This document shows, piece after piece, positions 1-11,819 of a stretch of 64,000 nucleotides of DNA; positions within the stretch are counted from its first letter, which is position 1; every line of letters starts with the position of its first letter. This DNA is from Acholoe squamosa (taxonomy: Eukaryota; Annelida; Polychaeta; Phyllodocida; Polynoidae), in assembly GCA_949317995.1 (NCBI GenBank), contig OX439040.1:72265972-72329971 (forward strand), read 5' to 3'. The position numbers and the translations under genes were made by a program. Under the pieces are notes generated by a model. That model ran no database searches. It was not told the origin of the DNA and worked only from the letters and a program-made list of their open reading frames with translations.

Positions 1-880
1 TTTTATTACCTTTTCCACCTCCTGAGCCCATCTTTTATTCACAATGCACAAAACTTCCATCTGACACTTCCATCAAAATGTAATCAACTAATGATGGAGT
101 CATTCTGAGTGAGGGCTTTTTTTAAAGCAAACCAGATAATTAATGTAGCTAATCAGAGTTATGTCAGGTTTCCTTTACTCAGTTATTTATTTTAGTGATA
201 GAATTTACAAAAAGCTTATTGCTCATTCAAAGATTTACTGGAGATGGGGGGCTGGGACTGGAAAATTATATTTTATTGATAGCCCTATATCTTGGCTTAG
301 TGGAATGTAACTGATCATAATCAATCAAACATGAATATCACCACTAATAAGACTCCTAGAAACACCAACTATTGTGGCCACACTGGTACAATGTATGACT
401 TTATGTATACCAAAAATCCAAAGTGAGGCTCAAAAACTCTTGAAGTTACACATTGGCGGAAAAATTGGAAACTCTGAAAATTTGGGAATTTATTCTCCCA
501 TTTCTTAAGTTTAGCCTAGCTCATTCAAAATCCTTCATACAATGACTACATTAACTGTCAATTATTTCTAGTAGAGCTACTGTACAGATAATTACAATTA
601 GCCTGATATATAATACTGGTACTGCATAGTCAGTACCTGTGTAGAGGCCATATCGCATGCACCATCAGTAACGTTCCCTATTCAGTAACCTCTCAAAAAA
701 TTATCTCAGCTCATCTATGCATCATCATAAACCATTGGCATCACATAAACAAGGATAAAAGAGATTGTACTACATATATAGAGTCATGTAAACATACATA
801 AGGCCCATTCTGGCTGTCTTATATCACTTTGAAAATTAAAAATCACAACTTTTTGTACACTTGTTGCTATACGCACATGC
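1..880. other. Unannotated AT-rich stretch
   Basis: I see no convincing gene, inverted-repeat element or long repeat here. The only open frames are under 70 codons and resemble nothing I recognise. Confidence 0.5.
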
Positions 881-1181
881 CATATGGTGCTAAAATATAT
901 CTTTACATACACCAAATAGTCTTTTCTCATAAGCCAAACATGTCTACAATTGAACACAAATGATAGAAACACCATACAAGATAATAGGTTGGCACTATAA
1001 AAGTAGAACTCTAATCATCTCAAAAATGCTTGTAGCCTATTCATATGTGGTGCTAAACTGTATCTTTACGTACACCAAGTACTCTTTTCACATAAGCCAG
1101 ACATGTCTATAATTGAAAAAATGCTACAAACACTATACAAGGTGGTAGGTTGATACTATAAAAATATAACTTTGACCATCT
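881..1181. repeat. Diverged tandem pair, about 140 bp each
   Basis: Segments 881-1020 and 1042-1181 are direct repeats. Both begin with a CATATG-GTGCTAAA stretch, continue through a CTTTAC-TACACCAA segment and an ACATGTCTA-AATTGA segment, and end in a GACCATCT/AATCATCT stretch. They differ at many positions, so the duplication is old. No coding role is visible. Confidence 0.75.
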
Positions 1182-1850
1182 AGTAATATCTGTAACCATC
1201 AGTAATGTCCCTGTAACGTTATTGATTGCGGTGTGCATTGAAAATCACTTATATGTACCTGGCATGGGTAATTTCTGGAGTACATCAAAAAAGATTTTTA
1301 TGGAAGACCCCCCAGGGTACCTCTTGATTGCATATAATAAGAAGACTGGTGATAATCCCTAACCAGGTTAGATTGACTCTATCAGTAATGTTACCCAAGA
1401 CTCCCCACTAAGGAATAAAAATATTATTGGTGGTGTAGAAGTGTTTCCCTTGCTATTATATGCCCAAGGAACCACATGTCCAGTAAATCTGGAATGACCC
1501 TTATAGGACATCAGTATTCAATCAACCTTGTTGTGAACCAAATGTGAGTTTGTATAGGCTCTTATAAAGTATGCATCCCATGTCATTGTGCATAATAGAT
1601 ACTTGCATCCTTTCACCTAATTAGCCCTGTGATGCAATTCTATTACGGCCATCATTACAGGTAGACTCTAGGGGAAGGTTTACGGCGATACAACCATAAA
1701 CATAGCCTCTAAACATGCACAGGGTGCCCCAAGGACCTAATCTACCAGTCTGTATTAGCCTCTCCTGTTAAGGCTCTCTAAGTGCTTTACGACTCTATAC
1801 TTGCCCCTTGTCATCATGATGCATGAATGCAGCCCTGGTGCATTTCCAAA
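1182..1850. other. Unannotated stretch
   Basis: No gene is visible. Bases 1815-1845 resemble the inner part of the GATGCAT/CAGCCCTGG element family seen complete near 32.4, 39.2 and 41.9 kb, so a fragment of that family is likely here. Confidence 0.45.
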
Positions 1851-2095
1851 GATGCAACAGGTACAGCACAGCTATAGTATAACATTAAAGCATACATTTT
1901 CTAATATACTGCCATAGCTACTAGCTGGCTTGAGATTGTTGCATTTTGGTATAGGATGTGCTAGATATATCAGTCCTCTGCAAGTCGCATCTGGTGGGTC
2001 ACAATTATTATTAAGAGGAGAGTAGACTGATAGGTGAAAGGTCACCATGTGCACCTGAGCCACAGGATCAAAGGATTTCCATTCAGTCAAGGCTC
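1851..2095. repeat. Array segment a, copy 1
   Basis: It starts at GATGCAACAGGTAC and holds the stretch AGGAGAGTAGACTGATAGG followed by AAAGGTCACC. Diverged copies lie at 44069-44290 and 48720-48960. Confidence 0.75.
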
Positions 2096-2564
2096 TCAGT
2101 GAACTCAGTCTTATTGCTTAATGACCTTATACCTAGAAAACTATGGTTCAACTAGTATTAGCTATTAGGCTGGACCATCGGATAAGGAGCATGATGAATA
2201 GCAGGCTTAGTACCTGGGAATGTACAAGGGAATCCAATCCAGATGTTTCTTAATCAAGAGTGGATTCTAGTAATGGAGGTGCAGGATAACATCTCGGCAC
2301 AGCCAGTTTTTCCAAAGTGAACAAACTATGTATTTATTTCATGTGCAAAAAAATCCCCTCCCCCCCCCAAAAAAAATGAAAAATTCATAAACATGTAATC
2401 CTCTAGACCTCTCTTACCATGTGTGTAGACTATAACATGATGTGCCAGTATTATGTACCAATTACCATGACCCTGCTCTACTATACATCATCCATCATCT
2501 CCCTTTGTAGGCATATTACTCCCCCAGGCCACTGTTACCTACTTGTCTCATATTTTATACAGAT
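2092..2564. other. Unannotated stretch with poly-C/poly-A run
   Basis: No gene or element is recognised. A low-complexity C-rich then A-rich run lies near 2350-2380. Confidence 0.45.
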
Positions 2565-2860
2565 TTATAATGCCCCACACCTCTTTGTGCCTTAGTGTGC
2601 TCTAAACTAACACTGGAGCTGCTGGGGGGCACTTTGAGGCCCACATTTTGCTAAAAATGCTTCATTTACTTTGGTCATCCCGATAGCGTTAATGCCCTTA
2701 ATTGTGAAAGTCAAGAATTTTACTTAATTAAGAATGGATTCCAGGTGGAGTCTAGCAATGCTGAATTGGTGAGTTACTCACCAGACCTCATCAGTGCATC
2801 ATGGTCATAGAATGTCAGACAAAAGGACAGAATCTGAGACTAATGGTAGCCCTACAAGGT
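2565..2860. repeat. Array segment b, copy 1
   Basis: It contains CTTTGAGGCCCACATTTTGC and then CATCCCGATAGCGTTAATGC. The same pair occurs at 33118-33385, and a more diverged version at 51108-51250. Confidence 0.75.
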
Positions 2861-3149
2861 ATAGTTACCCTTACTAACAGTTTACTGGAATCCTCAGCAC
2901 TGCACTAGGGTGACCAATGACCCTGCATGGCAGGCAGACAATTTATCAAACTCTCGGTCCGGAAGACTTGCTCAAGTCTCTCAATTTTAAGAGAATTGAA
3001 ATATAAAAATTGAACTGAATTTAAGACCTGTAGTGAATGTAGATTCAGTCAGCGACCTCACTCACTGGAGGAGGAGTAGGGGGAGTAATGAGTGGGGCAA
3101 GCTACTGAGTAGAGCCTGTAGTAGAACCTAGGGACTAGCACTAGTCTAT

Positions 3150-3514
3150 CTGGAGGGTGTTGCTCCTATAGTAAAAGGAACAGCTGGCTAAAATGCCTTT
3201 GTTTCCAGTCCTTTCTTTTCATGTAGCTATAACTTGTCCCTTTTGTTGCTCTTAAGTGGTCATACAAGTACGGTGCTAAAAAAGGGGAATTTGAGTAGGT
3301 ACCTAGTTAGGAGAAGTCAGTCAGTATAATAAACTATTGAGCGTGTGACATGAGTAGGTACCTGGTAGTGCAGCTCTCTCTATTTTAAACAAGGCAGGTG
3401 ACTTTTCAGACTAATGTGGTGAGTGCAAGTACTTAGGTGAAGCAGTGCATGACCTGTTTAGAAAAGAGGGCACATACTCACAACTCTTTTTACAATAGGA
3501 GCAACACCCTCCAG
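3150..3514. mobile_element. 365-bp inverted-repeat element (CTGGAGGG family), full copy
   Basis: The ends are near-perfect inverted repeats. The left end (3150-3176) begins CTGGAGGGTGTTGCTCCTAT and the right end (3488-3514) is its reverse complement apart from one base. There is no coding frame inside, so it is a non-autonomous DNA element. The paralogous segment near 33.44 kb lacks it: there the flank runs straight from TTATCAAACTGTCCAGG into GTAAAG. A truncated copy lies at 41093-41335. The family name is unknown to me. Confidence 0.8.
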
Positions 3515-3884
3515 GCCAGGTAAAGAAGTACTTTTTCTATGTATGAAGCTACAGTAGATGTCATTTAGCTGACCATTGTGACAGGCACATTTACCTCTGT
3601 ATTGGTCCTGTTTCCCAGTTTATCAGGGGCTAACTTGGTCTTTCTCACCCTACCTGTCATGTTCTGGAGAAGCATTCATAGTATTATACTTAAAGCAATC
3701 TGTTGCATTATATGTAGTTCCGTATAGCCCAGACCTATCTGGTCATATATTTAGAGTATTTCCCTTAGTCATTTCCTTGTTGGGGTGGTTTTAGTGCAGG
3801 TGCTTGGCTCAATACCTAATTCTTCATCATTTTGATACTACTGCCTTAACCATTCCACCGTGCATACTGAGGGCAGACGTAAAA

Positions 3885-4110
3885 ACATTGAGTAATGAAA
3901 TTCTGTCAGCTTTGGCCGTCCAACCACTTTAAGGTGGTGAGTATTTTACATTAATGTGATGTTTTGCTGGTTGGTGATCCAAATTGAATCTGAAACAGGT
4001 AATCCATTTGGCTGTATATAAACAGTTTAATGATAAAAGTTGTACGAAATTTCATCACTATATAGGACATTAACATTAACATGCCTCACCCTTCAGGTGG
4101 AACATTTCAC
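3885..4110. repeat. Array segment c, copy 1
   Basis: It contains ATTCTGTCAGCTTTGGCCG, then CTTTAAGGTGGTGAGTATT, then GGTAATCCATTTGGCTGTAT. Diverged copies lie at 20180-20370, 33645-33815 and 52690-52880. Sequence 4340-4450 also matches 20735-20840. Confidence 0.8.
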
Positions 4111-4479
4111 AAAGATAATGATGTAATGATGTGTTGGGCTGTACCTATTGTGAATGTTAAAGGGGGAGGTTAACCCTAGACCCCTAAAGATAGAGGTTAA
4201 AATGTATCATTCCACTGTCAAAATAGGTTTAGTCGCAATGCCTCTTTTGTGTTTTAGTTTGTGTCACTGGTGTAACCAATGTGATTGAGTAACATCTTGT
4301 GGGAAAGGGATAAAGGTTTTACCACACTGATGATCATTTTTGTGTGGAAATCCACTAACAAATGATAAAATCATGGCCTTTATTGATCTATCTCTTTTTT
4401 ATTAGGGCCACGACTAATTAACCATCCAACAGGGTTTTCATTTACATTTTTTTGTCCAGAGCTAACCATTTATATGTAG

Positions 4480-5454
4480 AAATGGGTCTATCATAATAAT
4501 GTTAAAAGATATGATTACCCCCACCGCTATTTCCTTTAATTGCGTGCAGTTGCTGTCACTCATCAGCTTATTAAAAAGCAACTTTGCCCATGGATCGCTT
4601 TCATGGCTCTTACACTATCACCCATATGCAGAAATTAAAAACCTGACTATGCACCAGAGATAATCTGATGGAAAGGCAATATAAGTATACAATTGAACCA
4701 GGGAGCATTGAACGCCATGACTCTGTTAAGTAAACCTTTAGAAAATCCTATTGCTAATGTATCCTTTATCCACCTTTAAACTTTCACAATAAGCAATGTT
4801 AAATGCAGGTGGATTCATATTTTCACATTGTTGAAATGATATCCTCTATCATGAAGTTTCATTTCAAGCTCAATTGTAGAGCACTGGAAGAATAACTCCA
4901 CAATACAATCTCCCCTGTCAACTTTCATAAAGTTATACTCACATTACCCCGGATAGTGACTATCAATATTGCCTTAATACCTTTGTATCCATAGCGAATA
5001 TGTAGCCAATGAAATACTTTTAAAAACTCTTAAATTCAATGATGCTTCAAGATGTCACAATTATCTCCCAGTGTACCTACGTAGTGGCATGGCCCAAAGA
5101 ACTCAAGTATTCCCATACCTAATAACAGAATTTTTTTTTACATAGCAATAGCATATATGTTTGATATCACCTTGGGATGTGAAACATATGTGTAATCATG
5201 TCTGTAATATGTGGTCAATTATTGGCTCTGAATCATGACATCCTCACCAATTTATAACAGTTCAGTCAAGGTGCACCAAGGTATCAGACACAGATGGCAA
5301 AACATCACTTCTAAAAGCATGGGTGGGAGGATAGGCTTTGAAAGAGGACTTACTACACCAACCTAGAGTACTTGTATGCAGTGCAGCAAATCTCTGGTGA
5401 TAGTTCCTGTAGAACTGCTAAGTGTAACAAAACTGCTAAATGTTATAATAACAT
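4480..5454. other. Unannotated stretch
   Basis: Scattered similarity to 20.9-21.2 kb, for example the TTTCATTTCAAG segment near 4857, fits unit I/unit II paralogy. No gene is visible. Confidence 0.45.
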
Positions 5455-5750
5455 TTAGAAAAAGATAGAGATGAAAAGGTGCATTTGGTGCTGGTTCATG
5501 TAGTAGAATTTGATAGAATAGGTATTATGCAGAACAAAACGGCTTTGATTCGTGCAGCCAAGCTCTTTAATCAAACTGATTCCAACCTTTCTCATTTTTA
5601 TATAGGTTTTCTGTCCAAACAAGCATGTATTTACTGTTACAGAGATTGATGGTGACAAATATTTCAAGTTGCTTTCTGTTTGACATCTACCAAGGTATTA
5701 GCTCATAAGATAACTTTTGCCCAGAAGTCCCAGATTGCCGGATTGGGTAT

Positions 5751-6098
5751 GTGTTGCCTTGCATTTCTGAAGACTACATTGCATGTTCATTTGCAAATAC
5801 AATGGAGTCAGCAATACTTATTCAAAAGTGTCCTACAAAGCTAGATTTCCTGGCTAATATTCCCGACACTGACGGCCATGAATATATGCAGGTGAAACCT
5901 TCATCTATATTCAGTTTGACTGATATGGTGCATATACTGGATATGTTAAGCTATTTCATATTGGGGCCAAAATCAATGCCTGTCAGCCAAATGGGATTCA
6001 GGGAAAAGATTGTGATGGACATGTGTCCTGGATCTGCCCTATCCCTTAAACAATATACCCCAAATGCTGCTCCCACCAACCTTAACAGGGTCTTTTAG
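5751..6098 (+). pseudogene. 115-codon open frame of unknown nature in copy A
   Basis: The frame opens at a TTG rather than ATG and encodes a peptide with no domain I recognise. Part of it (KPSSIFSLTDMVHILDML) has a counterpart in copy B at 10504-10692 (KTSSIFSILDMVPLLDML). The copy B frame starts differently, contains indels and ends early before a large insertion. The similarity may simply be DNA-level paralogy. If this was ever an exon it is decayed in copy B. I do not assign a function. Confidence 0.2.
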
Positions 6099-6769
6099 CA
6101 GTATACAATTAAGAGCAAAAAGTTAAGTGGCTCTTAAGTAAAATGTCAGCACACTGACAAGAGTGTGAAAAACAACGACAACATCATTAATAGACTTCTG
6201 AAAGACTTGACCATCTAAAGGTCAATAGGTGATGTTTTGATGGCCGTTCTTTCATTAGATATTTGGCTCTGGCTATTTTGGTGAGAAAGACAATTTAACA
6301 GCATGCACTTAAAGGAAATGTCATCTAAGGTGCACTTCTAACTGTGTCATGACTCATTATGAAAGGTTTACATTCTGGATGTTCCAGCAGTTTCTGAACT
6401 TGGACTGCACTAAAGAAGATTGGTCTTCGATGTGAGCAGTTTAAAATGCCCATAACTATGTCCATAATGTCACCCAAGGGTTGTAGGGCCAGCTGCCTAT
6501 AAAGTTACCAAGATGAAGAGTCGGTGGCAGGACTTACAAGCTAGGTTTGACTGTTATCCTGATCACTCAAACTCTGCTAGTTACTGCCAGCACTGGCTAG
6601 CCCGAAGGTTTGGCATGGCTGGTACAAAAATCATGATCGATCAGTCCACCATTCAATAAGTATTTAATGTGATGAAATAACACAAAATTCAAAAGATGAA
6701 TTGAGTAAATTTCAACTTCTAAAACATGACTACAAGAAAACTGTTTGCATGTGGATTTTGGGTGAGTGG

Positions 6770-6970
6770 TAATTTCTATGCTGATTACCATGATGTATCA
6801 TTGTGGTTCCCCACCGACCTACGTTCTGTCAAGATTCTCTTTACAGGCATTAAAGTATAAGAACCACAAACACTCATATATGACAAGTCCTACGTGTCTA
6901 ATTGGCACTATTACTGGGCTGACTACATTGACAGGGGTGGAATGCAGACAGTAAATGAGGCTGCCTGAGA
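6770..6970. repeat. Exon-like array segment, copy A
   Basis: It follows a pyrimidine-rich tract ending in TTACAG at about 6848. One + frame reads YVSNWHYYWADYIDRGGMQT near 6893-6955. Copies at 14030-14360 and 25940-26200 read NWHNCCGDCLDSSGMQT and NWNNCCADSIDRVGMQP in the same frame. I do not recognise a protein family. The shared peptide could be just the trace of DNA paralogy. Confidence 0.35.
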
Positions 6971-7254
6971 TAATGCCTTTGTTTTGTAATTGTTTGCGTC
7001 GATCACATCCTTAAGCATTAGAGTTTAAGCATGGTTCCAAAACACTTTAAGCCCTCATCGTTTGGTCATTTGGTCCATTTTTACAAACTGTGACATCATA
7101 CAATGCCCCAGACAAGCCTGCCGTCTGCTCTAATAAGATTGCTCTTCTCACTAAGTATGCCACAGTTTTTGCAATCAATATAAAACCTATCAAATCAAGT
7201 CATCATGAAAGTTTTAAAGAATATCTTGTGGCACTACCAAAGGAACATAAGCCC

Positions 7255-7440
7255 ACAGCCACCATGTGGCCTTGGTCATGTTGACAATGTAACATTAAGA
7301 CTTTCTCTTGTTTTAATATGAGTATGCTATGTTTGCTTCTGGGATTTGCAATGCTTCCCCTTCCATGCGCTGTAAAGAAAATGTTGTGCTGCCACCTGCA
7401 GCTCCTTATAAAAACTACACTGGTTCACTGGAGTACAATC
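7255..7440. repeat. Fragment of a dispersed TTCACTG-rich repeat
   Basis: It resembles 15010-15210 and the interior of the TA-flanked element at 46052-46272 (CATACTGCCACCTTGGGCTTCT-type core, then TGGTTCACTG). It is cut at 7440 by the LINE and resumes near 9680 with ATGGTGATTCACCATGG. Confidence 0.65.
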
Positions 7441-7885
7441 AATCTCTCAATAGGCACCCAGCCTATCCTAAGAACCTATAATTATAGGTACTTGGGTTTG
7501 GAATTAGACGCAGAGTTAGGCTTCAAGAATCACACTACAGTTATATATAACAGCTTATCATATAAAACCTACCTACTGACTAGACTGTGTATATACCTAA
7601 CCCAAGAAGCTGCCAAAGATATACTGGTTACAATGATCCTTCCTATTATAGATTATGGCCAAATTATCCATGGCCTTATTTATAAGACGGTGGGAAAGAT
7701 TGGAGAGTAGCCTAGGACGTTTATCAAAAATATGCTATTTTCCTATAAGGCACTAGGGTATAGACTCTATAAGAGAAAGAAGTGGGATTAAAACTCTAGC
7801 CATGAGTTGGGAGCTTGCTCTGTGTATGGCAGCCTTTAAACATGCGCAAAAGGCTGAAAATATAGACACCAGGAGCTTGCACACC

Positions 7886-8497
7886 AGAGACCTGTTTCAC
7901 AAGGGCCATATACTAGTGACATAGACTTAAGAGCAAGATACTCGTAAGGTTGTGTTAATATCAATCATTGGATTCATTGGTCATATCTCTATAGCTCACT
8001 CTTAGTAGGAGGTGTTTCAAAAGGAAATTGGGATTGAAGCTTACTAGTAAAGAGTCAATGTAAGAGTGACATATGACCAACAGAAAGTAGCTGATTTATG
8101 TGGAAGGTTGAAGGTACACATAAATGGGGAAAATCATATCAATTAGTGGAATCCCACATATCTTTTTAATTCATGTTGTCAGGAATATATCAAAATGAAA
8201 TACCCTTTTATAATACCTTTTTTTATTGTGAAATAACAAAGTAGAAGCACGTTCTGCACCTGGGTGATTGATCTTACTAGCTGAATGATTGGTCTACGAG
8301 TGACCTAAGGACTGATCTTGATTACTGCCCCTATGTCCAATTGACAGCTGTTTCTAAAGGACCAGTTTTAAGTTCCAATACTAGTGACAGCTTGTTCCGA
8401 AATACTAGTAGTCATTCCCAAATGACTGATCTTAAGTTGTCACTAGTAGAGTGGAAAGATCAATCTTAAATAAGGAATGCTTATGAAACAGGTCTCT
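7886..8497. mobile_element. Inverted-repeat DNA element, copy 1 of an abutting pair
   Basis: The ends are AGAGACCTGTTTCACAA at 7886 and its reverse complement TTATGAAACAGGTCTCT ending at 8497, with one mismatch. There is no coding frame. It is inserted into the LINE and directly abuts copy 2 at 8498. It has internal ACTAGTA and GATCTTAAG repeats. Confidence 0.8.
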
Positions 8498-9088
8498 GAG
8501 ACCTGTTTCACAAGGACCATGTACGAGTAAGATTGGTGTACGAACAAGATCACTCCTATGGTCATGCTAAGATTGATCTTAGGGTTCTTAGGCTTAGGGG
8601 AAGTGTTTCAAAAGTAAATGGGGAGTGAAACTTACTAGTAAATGGCCAATGTAAGAGTGACTTATGACCAACATAAAGGAGCTGATTTATGTGGAAGGTT
8701 GAGGGTACACATAAATGTGAAAAATCCTATCAACAAGTGGAATCCCACAACATTTTCTACTGCATGAAGTCAGGCATATATCAAATGGAAATTTCCCCTT
8801 TTAATACTATTTTCTATCATGGAATTATGAAGTAAAGTCATATTCTGCACATAGGTGATCGATCTTACTAGCTGGATAATTGGCCTATGAGTGACCTTAC
8901 AACTGATCTTGATTACTGCCCCTATGTCTAATTGACAGCTGTTTCTAAAGGACCAGTCTTAAGTTCCAATATTAGTAACAGCTTGTTCTGAAACACTAGT
9001 AGTCATTCCCAAATGACTGATCTTAAGTGGTCACTCATAGAGTGGAAAGATCAATCTTAAATATAGAATGCTTATGAAACAGGTCTCT
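8498..9088. mobile_element. Inverted-repeat DNA element, copy 2 of an abutting pair
   Basis: It begins GAGACCTGTTTCACAAGG and ends TTATGAAACAGGTCTCT. It is clearly homologous to copy 1 but diverged and differently deleted near its left end. The junction GGTCTCTGAGACC is shared by the two copies and is itself palindromic. Confidence 0.8.
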
Positions 9089-9784
9089 GAAGGCACGATT
9101 CTAAACTTGTTAAAATCATACGGCCTAGACTGTCAAAAGCTAGGCAATCATATACTTTTAGGGTTAGTCATACATGGAACAGTCTACATGTTGACATTAG
9201 GTTCATTGAATCCCCAAAAGTTTTCATAAAGAAGGTTAATGATGTGTTAACTGACTAGATCTACTCTATGTTAGGATCTACCTTTGGACTGCTCCATAGT
9301 ACCAGCCCCCCCCCCATACTTTTGGTTAACATATTTATCTATTTTGACGCTCACCCAACGCCATGACTTACTTCGACTACTAACCTTAATGATAATCGTA
9401 ATATATGACTAATAATGAGATATTGTTGCATCTTGATATGTTAATGGTGCAAAGGTGGTATTCCATGAAGTACAACCTGGAAGTAATAACAAATGATAAT
9501 ACTCGTATTTACACCATTGTACTTGTTACTACTTGACAAGTACACAATTTTGTGCTTCATGATGGCTATGCTGTTTAGATCATTAATGTATCATTGGAAT
9601 TGCTGTATTGGGACAACTCAGACCATTGTGTCCCCTCAATGCAGCCTAAAAAAAAGAATATTGAATTGAATTGAATCATGGTGATTCACCATGGATTGGC
9701 AACTTTTTTTTAAAATGCAGATTGAAGAAAAGTTTTCAATGAATTGAAGAGTGAACTGACTTTTAGAATGATTTGTTTATCCCA

Positions 9785-9960
9785 TATTTTGCACTGAAGT
9801 GTCAGGTTTCACCGTCCATGTCCTCGAATATTAACAAGTGATTAATGTCACTCTGGTCACCTCGAATGGGGATTTAATTTGTGTTTTTCAATGGCAGAAT
9901 TAAGTTTTTTTTTTTCTTCTCAATTGATAGGTACCTGGTAGTTGAAAATAATACATCTTA
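9785..9960. repeat. Array segment d, copy 1
   Basis: It holds GTGTCAGGTTTCACCGTCCA, an AACAAGTGATTAATGTCACT stretch and an ATAGGTACCTGGTAG stretch. Further copies lie at 16280-16432, 27955-28150, 36110-36300 and 44935-45105. Confidence 0.8.
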
Positions 9961-11196
9961 ATGAATGGATGAACATGAACATCACGAACTAAACTTTAAG
10001 ACAGGTTTTTGTTATTTTTGTATCCAGCTATTTAGGCAGAATGCTGAGGTAAATGCCAAAGGGATCAAGAAGATAGAAATGAAAAGTGCATTTCGTGCCA
10101 ATTTATGTAGCAGAATTTGAAAGGTTTGTCACCATCAATTGATTCGTGCAGGCAAGCTCTTCAATCAAAATGATTCCAACCTTTCTCGTTTTACTTAAAC
10201 ATGCATTTTCATGATTATAGGTTGTCTGCCTAAACAAGCATGTATTTACTGTGATCGAGACTGATGATGACAAATCTCTCAAGTTGCTTTCTTCACTTTT
10301 GCCATGTAGGCACCTTTTTGTTTGACATCTACCAAGGTATTGGCTTCCTAGATAATTTCAGCCCAGAAATACTAAGCAGTGAATACAAGCTACAAATCAT
10401 GTTTCCTTCTACCTCTTGCACAAGGTGAAAGAGGAGAGATGGATTGGGCATGTGTAGCCATGCACTTCAGAAGAATGCATTGCATGTTTAATCCTATTCA
10501 GAAATGCCTAGATTTCCTGAAAACTTCTGGCTAATATTGAAGACACTGATGTCTACGAATATGAAGATGAAAACTTCATCTATATTCAGTATCCTTGATA
10601 TGGTACCTTTACTGGATATGCTGTGCTATTGCAACTTGTCACCAAAGTCAAAGCCTGACTGTCAATATGTGATTCAGAAAAAAAGACTGTGATTGACATA
10701 TATGAGCAGCTCTAGCTGCTGTATTGATCCTTTTATAAATTTTGTACACTTTTCAGTACTACTTCTGCATGGGTCAGATGATCTGAACCAAGTGGAAACT
10801 GATGTGTATGTATGTACATGTGATATCCTAAGCTAGATAGTCCTTAATTCACTATTCCATATAGTTAATGAAAGTCGATATACTCAGGATTTTGCAAATG
10901 TGATGAGATTTTAAAAAGCAACTCTGACTCTCAATTTCGTGTCCAAATATATTAGAAGGATCATGGTTTCTGGTGACCTGACATAGATCTACTTATACAC
11001 AGTCATTAGAAAGGTCCAAAGAATACCTTTATCCTACATTTGCAGATTTAGATGGCGGATTTAGATGGGGGCAGGTCTTTTTTCTCCCTTGGTTCAGAAT
11101 TTAGCCAACATTAGTGAGTGCACCCCCTTCTTTAACCCAAAAGAGGGGCACATCCCTTCTCCCCCATATGCTGGATACATTCTAATATCCCATAAT

Positions 11197-11410
11197 GAAC
11201 ATATGAAAATAAATGTCTGAATTTAATTCCTCATGTCTGGTTTTGTGTAAGGTAAATCTTCTATAATTTCTATCATTCTATATTTTCAGTAGTTATGTTT
11301 GTACAATTAAGCATCTTACTGCCTGAAGAAATGTAAATTATTTCGAAACATTAAAGCAAGTAATATCACCCTAAAACATCAAAAGAACTGCAAAATAGCT
11401 TTAAATGTGA
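11197..11410 (+). mobile_element. Penelope-like terminal fragment 1 with hammerhead-like core
   Basis: It starts near GAACATATGAAAATAAATGT and CTGGTTTTGTGTAAGG. It contains CTGAAGA at 11333-11339 and GAAAC at 11345-11349, bracketing a short GAAAT/ATTTC stem. This CUGA-GA/stem/GAAA pattern is the core found in terminal repeats of Penelope-like elements. Stems I and III are not evident, so ribozyme activity is doubtful. Confidence 0.5.
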
Positions 11411-11819
11411 ACATACGAAAATAAATGTCTGAACTTAATTCCTAGTGCCTGGTTTTGTGTGATATAAGCCTTCTCACACTTGCATCCTTAATAGGATCAC
11501 CAACACTTGAGAATGCGCAATAAGAGGGAGTTGCTGTAAATAATAGTAACTGCCCTAAACCAACAAGAACACTACAAGCATCCTTAAGCATCCTTAAAAG
11601 GATCTTCACTCTCCAGGTACATCAACTGTCCCAAGTTTACGTATCACCAAAACAGCTACATAATGGACTCCAAAATCTAATCATTTATAGTACTTTAGTA
11701 GCTATGTTTGTACATTTAAGCATCTTACTGCCTGAAGAAGAAATGTTGCAACAAGTAAGATCACTTTAAAACATCAAAAGAACTGCAAAATGGTTTCAAA
11801 TGTGAACATATGAAAATAA
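11405..11819 (+). mobile_element. Penelope-like terminal fragment 2
   Basis: It repeats the GAACATA-GAAAATAAATGTCTG opening and the CTGGTTTTGTGTGATAT box of fragment 1. It contains the shared CATCTTACTGCCTGAAGAA and AACATCAAAAGAACTGCAAAA stretches. The second half of its hammerhead-like core (GAAAC) is lost. Confidence 0.5.

Larger units (their letters stand above)
7441..9258 (+). pseudogene. LINE reverse transcriptase C-terminus (degenerate)
   Basis: The frame through 7480-7707 reads YLGLELDAELGFKNHTTVI, then YLTQEAAKDILVTMILPIID and YGQIIHG. This matches the post-catalytic region of LINE reverse transcriptases (the YLG-LD-L-F--H pattern and the L--P--DYG pattern). A stop/frameshift lies at 7708. 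Reading continues one frame over from 7709 (ERSGIKTLAMSWELALCMAA) up to 7885. After the inserted DNA elements it resumes at 9091 (HDSKLVKIIRPRLSKARQSY, then SHTWNSL) and ends at the stop 9256-9258. The family usually ends with such an R-(V)-WN-L segment. The CR1 versus L2 assignment is uncertain. It is inactive: it lacks the catalytic YADD domain and the endonuclease. Confidence 0.8.
7441..9677 (+). mobile_element. 5'-truncated LINE (CR1/L2-like), split by two DNA elements
   Basis: This is a retrotransposon 3' end. It encodes the C-terminal part of a reverse transcriptase, then about 400 bp of 3' UTR, then a tail of ATTGA repeats at about 9661-9677, as is typical of CR1/L2-type LINEs. The flanking host sequence matches uninterrupted copy B near 15.2 kb, so the borders are well placed. 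The short AATC at both borders may be the target duplication. The body is interrupted at 7886-9090 by two inverted-repeat elements. Confidence 0.8.
5455..9960. repeat. Inner duplication, copy A (interrupted by a LINE)
   Basis: Sequence 5455-7440 plus 9678-9960 is collinear with copy B (10060-10690, 13346-15260 and 16199-16440). Matched points are 5575/10165 (TGATTCCAACCTTTCTC), 6120/13438 (AAGTGGCTCT-AAGTAAAATG), 6895/14152 (GTGTCTAATTGGCAC) and 9793/16281 (GTGTCAGGTTTCACCGTCCA). The two copies carry different insertions, so duplication came before the insertions. Confidence 0.8.

Noticed and set aside
6893-6955. Peptide ADYIDRGG resembling the GDYVDRG motif of Ser/Thr phosphatases
   Set aside because: The surrounding residues do not fit the phosphatase fold (no GNHE segment, no metal ligands), and the other two copies read GDCLDSS and ADSIDRV. 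Chance resemblance.
7318-7440. Upstream part of the frame before the LINE as part of the reverse transcriptase
   Set aside because: This sequence matches the non-coding repeat at 15.0-15.2 kb and lies outside the LINE. The frame runs into the LINE by chance.
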